From an uncultured Megamonas sp. (GTDB lineage Bacteria; Bacillota; Negativicutes; Selenomonadales; Selenomonadaceae): a stretch of 21,812 bases of DNA. The notes beneath the pieces were generated by a model. It made no database searches and was not told where the DNA came from. It saw only the letters and a program-made list of their open reading frames with translations. Within the stretch, counting starts at the first letter, position 1, and every line of letters begins with the position of its first letter. Both the position numbers and the translations under genes were made by a program. The DNA is taken from assembly GCA_900554895.1 (NCBI GenBank), contig USIX01000017.1, positions 1-21,812 of the forward strand. The letters are read 5' to 3'. Below, one piece after another: positions 17,338-21,812 of this stretch.

Positions 17338-17580
17338 TTACTCCCAATTTACAAAGATGTATTTTTGCCAATCCATTTTATTGTTGCGGCAATACATAAT
17401 AACGGCGTTAAAAAACTTTTTACCTGCCGTGTATTTTGTATTGTAAATAAGCCCATGTAGGTACGCAGCGGATATTTTAAGTTCATTTGCGCAGCGCGTT
17501 ATATTGCCGTTAAAACGACTGTTTACAATATCTTCTACAAATTGTTTCCTATTAAATCCTAGTATTTTGTCTTCTGGCAT
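17338..17580 (-). CDS. small helix-turn-helix DNA-binding-like protein
   Basis: This is an 80-residue basic protein. Residues 26-47 (NITRCANELKIS, then AAYLHGLIYN) read as a helix-turn-helix of the phage-repressor (Cro/CI-like) kind: a helix with A..L, a turn, and a recognition helix followed by a short basic stretch (TKYTAGKKFFNAVI). A C-terminal cap with two Trp residues closes the fold. It lies inside the T4SS operon, overlapping the peptidase gene by 29 bp and ending 3 bp before virB8, with its own GGAGATTT ribosome binding site. It could repress the operon through the palindromes in the 18.65-19.06 kb region; this is inference. No close named family is recognised. Confidence 0.7.
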   Translation of the reverse strand: MPEDKILGFNRKQFVEDIVNSRFNGNITRCANELKISAAYLHGLIYNTKYTAGKKFFNAVIMYCRNNKMDWQKYIFVNWE

Positions 17581-18172
17581 AATTAAATCTCCTTATGATA
17601 TAAAATATGATGTAAATAATATTGGCTAAAAACATAATGATAAAAAATTCCCCGACGGAAAAAAATCCAATAGCAGCACTGATTGCCCAGATATCTCCGT
17701 CACCCATTTTTAAAATGACAAGTTTATCTCTGTTTAAATAGTGCCTTATAACCTGAACGAAAATTACAAGACATAAACAGGTGCAAAGCGGCACAGCTAG
17801 AAAATCCACGCTTATTTGTACGTTTCTAATAAACGCGGCAAAATGATTTTCTAAATCAAAAAGTGCATACAGCACAAAACCTGAAAATACAAACGGCAGA
17901 TAAGGCAACCCTTCTGATACATTTTCGATAGATGTATATTCTGTTTTTGCCGGTACATAATCCGTTTTTTTTAGTTTCATGGTAGAAGTATACATAAACG
18001 TCAAAAAAAGCATACCGGCTAATAGATTGTCAAGATAACCATTCACATTGAAATAAACAGCATAAACCGTACTCAAAAGAAAAAGCAGTATGCAGACATA
18101 TACATTTACCGTTTTCGTTCTTAAATCCTCAATCACAAGGTATAGCGCTGTTAAAAATATGCAAATCTCCAT
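17552..18172 (-). CDS. A24-type prepilin peptidase without the methyltransferase domain
   Basis: This is a 206-residue polytopic membrane protein. A24 prepilin peptidases are inner-membrane aspartyl proteases that cut type IV prepilins before the hydrophobic helix. The two catalytic aspartates of the family appear in context: D16 in IEDLRTKTVN (14-23), just after the first helix, and D160 in the GxGD motif MGDGDIWAISAAIGFF (156-171). GLPYLPFVFSGF (88-99) matches the proline segment that follows GxGD-partner helices in this family. The N-terminal zinc-binding methyltransferase domain of PilD is absent, as in short A24 enzymes. I chose ATG 18172: TTAGGAGACATT gives AGGAG at a good distance. An in-frame GTG at 18211 overlaps the prepilin gene and lacks a ribosome binding site. 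The prepilin-like gene lies 13 bp upstream and is the likely substrate. Confidence 0.82.
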   Translation of the reverse strand: MEICIFLTALYLVIEDLRTKTVNVYVCILLFLLSTVYAVYFNVNGYLDNLLAGMLFLTFMYTSTMKLKKTDYVPAKTEYTSIENVSEGLPYLPFVFSGFVLYALFDLENHFAAFIRNVQISVDFLAVPLCTCLCLVIFVQVIRHYLNRDKLVILKMGDGDIWAISAAIGFFSVGEFFIIMFLANIIYIIFYIIRRFNYARRQNTRI

Positions 18173-18185
18173 AATGTCTCCTAAA

Positions 18186-18626
18186 TTAATTGTTGTCTGC
18201 CATATATTCACTTCTGGTACTGCCCGGACTTATAAAATAACTGTTTGAAAGCGGCTTTTTCGTTTTTAACTCATAGTAGGTATAATGCTCGCCTTCTTTA
18301 TGCGGTGTATAAGTAAAATCTTCCATGTTTTCGATTTCATTTATATATCCAAGGTCTATAAGCTCATCCAGTTTTTCCGGATACGTCTTCTGATTTTTGG
18401 AAACAGTTTTTCCGTCCTCATCAATATACGTATCTTTTTCATCCACCATCAGATGATTTACCGCATAATCTTCAAGTGCCGCGTCAATAAATACCATTTG
18501 CTCACGTTTCACATCAAATTGAAATGAGTAATACGACCGAAGTGATATTATTCCGATGAGGAAAATAATAGCTATCATAAGAGTATATAAAACAAGCTCC
18601 CACATTAAAATTGCCTTTCTCTTCAT
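18186..18626 (-). CDS. type IV prepilin-like (pseudopilin) protein
   Basis: This 146-residue protein has a class III prepilin leader: MKRKA, then a hydrophobic helix ILMWELVLYTLMIAIIFLIG (6-25). If the peptidase cuts after A5, Glu10 falls at mature position +5, the conserved glutamate of type IV pilins; Ala instead of the usual Gly at -1 is tolerated in the family. The rest is soluble. FIDAALEDYAVNH (46-58) and YPEKLDELIDLGYI (82-95) resemble the 'AL..Y......YP..L..L...GY' pattern of GspG/PilE-type pseudopilins. It is the first gene of the T4SS operon, with GGGAGG (18633-18638) six bases before the ATG, and is followed by its likely peptidase. No type IV pilus ATPase, platform protein or secretin is encoded in the window. 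A minor pilin or adhesin role is possible. Confidence 0.75.
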   Translation of the reverse strand: MKRKAILMWELVLYTLMIAIIFLIGIISLRSYYSFQFDVKREQMVFIDAALEDYAVNHLMVDEKDTYIDEDGKTVSKNQKTYPEKLDELIDLGYINEIENMEDFTYTPHKEGEHYTYYELKTKKPLSNSYFISPGSTRSEYMADNN

Positions 18627-18656
18627 AGTTGACCTCCCTTTTTATCTCTTAAATCC

Positions 18657-18662
18657 ATACTA
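18657..18662 (-). promoter_or_regulatory. possible extended -10 box for the T4SS operon
   Basis: On the minus strand TAGTAT is preceded by TG-n (TGCTAGTAT), an extended -10 pattern, and would start transcription about 31 bp before... the prepilin ATG at 18626 leaves a leader of roughly 25 nt. The same element (TGATAGTAT, 18874-18879) is kept at the same place in the second 217-bp repeat unit. No convincing -35 box is visible, so this is weak. Confidence 0.3.
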
Positions 18663-18680
18663 GCACGAAATATACATGCG

Positions 18681-18694
18681 AAAGTCTCGACTTT
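18681..18694. promoter_or_regulatory. inverted repeat AAAGTC-TC-GACTTT upstream of the T4SS operon
   Basis: Six-base arms around a two-base centre lie about 55 bp before the prepilin start codon and 19 bp upstream of the possible -10 box. The corresponding place in unit B reads AAAGTCTCGATTTT (18898-18911), with one arm imperfect. It could be an operator for a regulator; nothing shows which one. Confidence 0.3.
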
Positions 18695-18803
18695 TATTTT
18701 CTTGAAAAAAAGTCTGTAAGCCTTGATATATAAGGATTTTTGGTTTTTAAAATCTCAATGTGTCCGATGAAAACAGCCGGAATTTTGTTGGGATTTAAAA
18801 ATG

Positions 18804-18818
18804 TGTCCGATTCGGACA
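18804..18818. promoter_or_regulatory. palindromic site TGTCCGA-T-TCGGACA (1 of 3)
   Basis: Perfect seven-base arms around one central base, in unit A, 186 bp upstream of the T4SS operon start codon. The same motif recurs at 19022-19034 and 19044-19060, and the left arm alone at 18761 and 18978. Its symmetry and repetition suggest a binding site for a dimeric regulator or a replication/transfer protein. Confidence 0.6.
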
Positions 18819-18921
18819 TATTTTAAGCTTTATGATTTGCTATACGGCAAAACTTAAATACCCTGTTAAATCCATACTATCATGAAAGTCGATTTTAAAA
18901 GTCTCGATTTTTGAACAAAAT

Positions 18922-18964
18922 AAAAAAAGCCTGTAACCCTTAATTTATAAGGATTACAGACTTT
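18922..18964 (-). terminator. intrinsic terminator of the polymerase-YolD transcript
   Basis: Read on the minus strand, a 17-base arm starting AAAGTCTGTAATCC (18964-18948) pairs with the arm 18942-18926 through a five-base loop. The only irregular pairs are two G-U wobbles. A run of seven T follows (18928-18922). On the plus strand the same two positions would be C-A mismatches, so the element is built to stop minus-strand transcription. It lies about 70 bp after the YolD-like stop codon and separates that transcript from the T4SS operon. Confidence 0.85.
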
Positions 18965-19021
18965 TAAGCCTATTTTTTGTCCGATGAAAACGGGGAACTT
19001 TTTGTCAGTAAATGGAAAGTT

Positions 19022-19034
19022 GTCCGAATCGGAC
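19022..19034. promoter_or_regulatory. palindromic site GTCCGA-A-TCGGAC (2 of 3)
   Basis: Six-base arms, located in unit B exactly 217 bp from the unit A copy. It touches the stop codon (19034-19036) of the YolD-like gene, and its centre lies 24 bp from the centre of the third palindrome. Confidence 0.6.
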
Positions 19035-19213
19035 TAGTTTTTTGTGTCCGATTCGGACACATTTAGTTTAGTTTCTGTTTCTTTTATTGCTGCCCGATAG
19101 CCTGTCAGTGCCGAATACGGAGAAAACTGCGCTGCTCTTTCTTTTTTCGACATCTTTGGTCTTGTTTTGGATACATAATGCGGAAGATTTATAATATCAT
19201 CATATTTATTCAT
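19034..19213 (-). CDS. YolD-like small protein paired with the Y-family polymerase
   Basis: This 59-codon gene encodes a protein beginning MNKYDDIINLPHYVSKTRPK. The motif 'I..LP..VS...P.MS...RAAQFSP..AL.GY..AI.E' is that of the small YolD-like proteins encoded beside UmuC/UvrX-type polymerases in Firmicutes and their mobile elements. Here IINLPHYVS is at 7-15, MSKKERAAQFSPYSALTGY at 21-39 and AAIKETE at 41-47. Its ATG overlaps the polymerase stop as ATGA, so it is translationally coupled. Its role is not well known; a UmuD-like accessory role in lesion bypass has been proposed for such proteins. The last codons (VSESDT) coincide with a palindromic repeat, and the family pattern stops before them, so the 3' end may have been remade by the repeat region. 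Confidence 0.85.
   Translation of the reverse strand: MNKYDDIINLPHYVSKTRPKMSKKERAAQFSPYSALTGYRAAIKETETKLNVSESDTKN
19044..19060. promoter_or_regulatory. palindromic site GTGTCCGA-T-TCGGACAC (3 of 3)
   Basis: This is the longest copy, with eight-base perfect arms. It lies inside the YolD-like reading frame, where it encodes the VSESDT residues near the C-terminus. This copy has no counterpart in unit A. Confidence 0.6.
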
Positions 19214-20682
19214 GCTCTATGACCACCTATCGTATTATTTCTTTCTCTTCCCGTTGCACCTTCTTCAAAATTCAAGCCTTTTAAAATGGCATTTTTGCCG
19301 AATTTCTTTTTTATATCAAGTATTGTCTTTTGAATTTTTTCTTCCTTAAGAGATTCTGCCTCGTCTATCTGCAAAAAGAGATTAAGCTGTTCAACCTTTA
19401 TATTTTCATATTCTGTGCGGGAAATAACATGATTTGCTGTGATATTAAGGCGCCGTACAGATAAATGCCGGTTTATTATTTTATCAAAAAGTTCGATAGT
19501 TGCGTCTATTATTTTAGACATAGAGGCAGTATACTTACTTAAATTGATACTGCCATGCGCACCTTTAGGAATTTTACGGCCGTATCTGTCAATCACGATA
19601 TCTCCTTTATAGCTTCCGGAAACATTTTCAATATCATAACCTATATCCATCACAATCTGGTTGGTTAAAAGATTTTTATCCATAAGAGAAAGAGCCAAGT
19701 TGTCTGCCATTTCCTTTATAACTATTTTAGCTTTATCCCATAGATACGGCATTTTTAAAACCTGACCGGAAGATATGCTTTTCACTTCCGGCTTATATGC
19801 TTTAATATCTGCTATAGTGCAGCTTTCCCAGCCCCAGGCATGGTCGATTAAAAGTTCAGCATTGACACCGAATAGTTTATACAATAAATCTTCATTATGA
19901 TAATCCGTTTTTTTACCAAGTGAGCAGCGAGCGATATCTCCCATAGTGAAAAGACCGTGCTCTTCAAGCTTTTTAGCATATCCTCTGCCTATTCGCCAAA
20001 AATCCGTGAGAGGGCAATGCGACCATAAAAGTTTTCGATAAGACAGTTCATTGAGATTTGCAATTCTCACGCCGTTTTTATCTGGTTTTATATGCTTTGC
20101 TCCGATATCCAATGCTATTTTTGCCAGATACAGATTTGTTCCAATGCCGGCAGTCGCCGTTATCCCTGTTGTTTTTAAAATATCCAGGATAATTTTCATG
20201 GCAAATTCACGAGCAGAAAGATTATACAGCTTTAAATAAGAAGTGGCATCAATAAAAACCTCATCTATGGAATATACGTGAATGTCTTGCACTGAAACGT
20301 ATTTTAAATAAATTTCATAAATTCTTGTGCTATAATTTATATAAAACGCCATACGCGGTTTAGCGATTATATAACTAAGTTCTAAAGAAGGATTGTTTTT
20401 GAGCTCTAAATTGTCACAGGAAGAACCTGTAAATATATGTTTTTGTGCAAAATATTTTCTTTTTGCATTTATTCTTTTTACACTTTGAATAACTTCATAC
20501 AGTCTTGCCCTTCCCGATATGCCGTATGATTTCAAAGAAGGAGATACGGCAAGACATATTGTTTTTTCTGTGCGTTCAGTATTTGCCACTACAAGATTTG
20601 TTGTAAGCGGATTAAGAGCACGCTCTACACATTCAACAGAAGCATAAAAAGATTTCAGGTCGATTGCAATATATGTATTCAT
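19210..20682 (-). CDS. Y-family DNA polymerase (UmuC/UvrX-like)
   Basis: This is a 490-residue translesion DNA polymerase of the ImpB/MucB/SamB-UmuC group. The palm motifs are intact: AIDLKSFYASVE (6-17, catalytic D8) and YSIDEVFID (137-145, D140 and E141). ATAGIGTNLYLAKIALD follows in the middle of the protein, and the little-finger domain lies in the last ~200 residues. A beta-clamp-binding motif QLNLF lies at 432-436. I chose ATG 20682: AAAGGAGG (20690-20697) lies seven bases upstream. The frame extends to a TTG at 20706, but that would place the ribosome binding site inside the gene. Such genes are common cargo of Firmicute conjugative elements and raise damage tolerance and mutation rate in the host. 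No LexA-like operator is recognised upstream. It is coupled to the YolD-like gene. Confidence 0.93.
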   Translation of the reverse strand: MNTYIAIDLKSFYASVECVERALNPLTTNLVVANTERTEKTICLAVSPSLKSYGISGRARLYEVIQSVKRINAKRKYFAQKHIFTGSSCDNLELKNNPSLELSYIIAKPRMAFYINYSTRIYEIYLKYVSVQDIHVYSIDEVFIDATSYLKLYNLSAREFAMKIILDILKTTGITATAGIGTNLYLAKIALDIGAKHIKPDKNGVRIANLNELSYRKLLWSHCPLTDFWRIGRGYAKKLEEHGLFTMGDIARCSLGKKTDYHNEDLLYKLFGVNAELLIDHAWGWESCTIADIKAYKPEVKSISSGQVLKMPYLWDKAKIVIKEMADNLALSLMDKNLLTNQIVMDIGYDIENVSGSYKGDIVIDRYGRKIPKGAHGSINLSKYTASMSKIIDATIELFDKIINRHLSVRRLNITANHVISRTEYENIKVEQLNLFLQIDEAESLKEEKIQKTILDIKKKFGKNAILKGLNFEEGATGRERNNTIGGHRA

Positions 20683-20710
20683 GGTATTTCCTCCTTTCCT
20701 AATCAATATT

Positions 20711-20719
20711 ATTATAGCA
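20711..20719 (-). promoter_or_regulatory. extended -10 promoter of the polymerase gene
   Basis: On the minus strand TGC-TATAAT is a perfect -10 hexamer with the TGn extension, placed about 29 bp before the ATG at 20682. No good -35 box is seen, which an extended -10 does not need. The element lies in the 65-bp gap between the divergent polymerase and integrase genes, so the two promoters must be close or overlap; no clear integrase promoter is recognised. Confidence 0.5.
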
Positions 20720-20747
20720 TAGTATCTATTTTGAAAGGAGTTTTCTC

Positions 20748-21752
20748 ATGAAAACAAAAAACATCACTTTTGGCACTTATATCTATAACTGGTATATGAT
20801 TTATAAGTACCCGAAACATCAGGCAACCACGCGAAATGTAAGCCTTACGTATATAAACGTGCATATACGTCCGTCGAACTTAGGCAGAAAATTTATCAAA
20901 AATCTTACAACGCAGGATATCCAGGAATTTTTGTCCGAGCTCATGCAAAGCGGCAATCGTTCCATCTTAAAAACAAACAAAAAAGGTCTTTCCAACTGGA
21001 CCGTCAGCAAAATTCGTACTCTTATAATTGCATCGTTAAACCAAGCAGTTCGGGAAAACCTCATCAAAGACAATGTAGCTTCATATACGGAAAACATAAA
21101 AATCTTAGCAGCACCCAAAAATATTTTCACTAAAGAACAGCAGATATTATTTTTAAATAATTCTAAAAATTACAGGTATTATCTGGCATATAAACTTTTA
21201 TTTTTCACCGGATGCCGCCGCTCTGAAATATTAGGTATCAGCTGGGACAGAGTAAATTTTCAAAACAACACCATCTTCATTAGCCAGGTACTCGTTGTCG
21301 TTAACAATAAACCGATACTGAAGCAAATACCAAAAAATAAATCCTCCATAAGGCTTTTACCCATTCCAAAGGAAATAATGACGGAGTTAAAAGCCTTGAA
21401 AGAAGAACAAACAGATTATTTCAACAAACATAAATACATTAATACGTATAATCTCGTATTTTGTACTAAAAAAGGCGATGTATATAATCCCAATAATCTT
21501 TTACAAAATATGAAAAAGCGCTTAAAAAAACTCGGTCTGCCACAGGATTTGCATATTCACTCTACTCGTCATACGTTTGCCACTAATCTAATCCATAACA
21601 AAGTCGCCATTGTAGATATACAAAAACTCGGCGGCTGGTCGTCCCCGGATGTTCTTCTTAATCTGTATGCACATACATTACAGGAAAGTCAGATTGAAGC
21701 TGTAAATAAATTGTATGCTGAATTTAACGAGAACGACTTAAAATCCAAATAA
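20748..21752 (+). CDS. int: tyrosine recombinase (phage/ICE-type integrase)
   Basis: This 334-residue site-specific recombinase probably integrates and excises the element. The N-terminal SAM-like/core-binding domain covers about 1-120, with the first part shaped as in Tn916/phage integrases. The catalytic domain has Arg157 in TGCRRSEILGI (154-164), Lys198 near KNKSSIRLLPIP (196-207), H271-x-x-R274 in HSTRHTFATNL (271-281), W297 in LGGWSSPDVLLNLYAHT (294-310) in place of the common His, and the tyrosine nucleophile Y307. All catalytic positions are present, so it looks functional. The start has GAAAGGAG (20733-20740) seven bases upstream. It is the only plus-strand gene and lies near the right edge of the window. 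No excisionase gene is seen. Confidence 0.95.
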   Translation: MKTKNITFGTYIYNWYMIYKYPKHQATTRNVSLTYINVHIRPSNLGRKFIKNLTTQDIQEFLSELMQSGNRSILKTNKKGLSNWTVSKIRTLIIASLNQAVRENLIKDNVASYTENIKILAAPKNIFTKEQQILFLNNSKNYRYYLAYKLLFFTGCRRSEILGISWDRVNFQNNTIFISQVLVVVNNKPILKQIPKNKSSIRLLPIPKEIMTELKALKEEQTDYFNKHKYINTYNLVFCTKKGDVYNPNNLLQNMKKRLKKLGLPQDLHIHSTRHTFATNLIHNKVAIVDIQKLGGWSSPDVLLNLYAHTLQESQIEAVNKLYAEFNENDLKSK

Positions 21753-21812
21753 CATTGTGTTTTCTGCCGCCTCTCATTTCTTCAAACAAAAGAAATATCC
21801 CGCGACTACTGT
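21753..21812. other. region after the integrase; possible attachment-site neighbourhood
   Basis: The last 60 bp hold no gene. An inverted repeat ATTTCTT-caaacaa-AAGAAAT lies at 21776-21796, without a T-run after it, so it is a weak terminator candidate. Integrases of this type often sit next to their attachment site, so the element's end may lie here or just beyond the window. No tRNA end or core repeat can be recognised from one side only. Confidence 0.25.

Larger units (their letters stand above)
18649..18865. repeat. 217-bp tandem repeat, unit A
   Basis: This unit begins TTAAATCCATACTA and aligns without gaps to unit B, which begins 217 bp later. Shared blocks sit at identical offsets: TTAAATCCATACTA (offset 0), AAAGTCTCGA (offset 32), the A-tract with AAAAAAAG (ending at offset 63), AAGGAT (offset 83), TGTCCGATGAAAAC (offset 112, half-site 18761-18767) and the TGTCCGA palindrome (offset 155). 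The hairpin found in unit B is broken here, because the right arm has changed from GGATTACAGACTTTT to GGATTTTTGGTTTTT. The last ~38 bp (18828-18865) show no clear match. With the start of unit B this fills most of the gene-free stretch 18627-19033. No promoter of good quality is seen on the plus strand. Confidence 0.8.
18866..19040. repeat. 217-bp tandem repeat, unit B
   Basis: This is the second, diverged copy of the tandem unit, recognisable to about 19040. It keeps TTAAATCCATACTA (18866-18879), AAAGTCTCGA (18898-18907), an intact terminator hairpin (18926-18964), the half-site TGTCCGATGAAAAC (18978-18991) and a TGTCCGA palindrome (starting 19021). Half-site to palindrome is 43 bp in both units. 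Its right end overlaps the last codons of the YolD-like gene. Confidence 0.8.

Noticed and set aside
18627..18661. An 11-codon leader ORF (MDLRDKKGGQL) whose stop overlaps the prepilin start.
   Set aside because: Its ATG has no ribosome binding site, it overlaps the possible -10 box, and it shows no feature of an attenuation peptide.
18649..19060. Repeats as a CRISPR array.
   Set aside because: There are only two long diverged units with internal palindromes; there are no short identical repeats with regular spacers and no cas genes.
20683..20747. A LexA/SOS box for the polymerase gene.
   Set aside because: No match to the Firmicute (CGAAC-n4-GTTCG) or proteobacterial (CTG-n10-CAG) operators is visible in the gap.
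21753..21812. A tRNA gene or att core at the right edge.
   Set aside because: No tRNA-like stem set or CCA end is seen in the 60 bp, and a core repeat cannot be shown without the other end of the element.
1..21812. A relaxase or replication initiator gene.
   Set aside because: None of the coding regions shows the HUH histidine triad with tyrosine of relaxases or a replication-initiator motif; such genes are presumably outside the window.

Overview
The window is one end of an integrated conjugative element (ICE-like). It carries a nearly complete P-type (VirB/Trb) type IV secretion system (T4SS) on the minus strand, a Y-family DNA polymerase module, and a plus-strand tyrosine integrase near the right edge. 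The host is probably a diderm (Gram-negative) Firmicute, i.e. Negativicutes-like. The DNA is AT-rich, ribosome binding sites are strong and AGGAGG-like, and the polymerase plus YolD-like pair is typical of Firmicutes. Yet the T4SS has the VirB9/VirB10 outer-membrane core and a VirB1 transglycosylase, which make sense only in a cell with an outer membrane. The genus cannot be read from the sequence.

Layout, in transcription order from right to left: a type IV prepilin-like protein (18626-18186), an A24 prepilin peptidase (18172-17552), a small HTH protein (17580-17338), VirB8, VirB9, VirB10, VirD4, VirB11, VirB2, VirB3, an ATPase-less copy of the VirB4 N-terminal domain, full-length VirB4, an unrecognised 814-residue helical repeat protein, the VirB1-type lytic transglycosylase, a small three-helix membrane protein, TrbJ/VirB5 and TrbL/VirB6. 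Genes overlap or lie 1-14 bp apart, so this is almost certainly one operon of 17 genes. Beyond it, a new gene with its own sigma70-type promoter runs off the left edge. No relaxase and no VirB7 lipoprotein gene is present.

Between the T4SS operon and the polymerase module lies an approximately 400-bp intergenic region. It consists of two diverged tandem copies of a 217-bp unit with identical internal spacing. Each unit carries a TGTCCGA half-site and, 43 bp further on, a TGTCCGA-n-TCGGACA palindrome. One copy keeps a strong minus-strand terminator hairpin. A third palindrome lies inside the 3' end of a 59-codon YolD-like gene, which overlaps the polymerase gene by ATGA. The polymerase and integrase genes are divergent across a 65-bp gap.

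How the parts would work together (inference): the integrase moves the element; VirB4, VirB11 and VirD4 power the T4SS; VirB6, B8 and B10 with VirB3 form the inner-membrane part; VirB9/B10 form the outer core; VirB2 and TrbJ build the pilus; VirB1 opens the peptidoglycan. The three unusual parts are the prepilin and peptidase pair at the operon head, the duplicated VirB4 N-terminal domain, and the 814-residue nine-module protein translationally coupled between VirB4 and VirB1.
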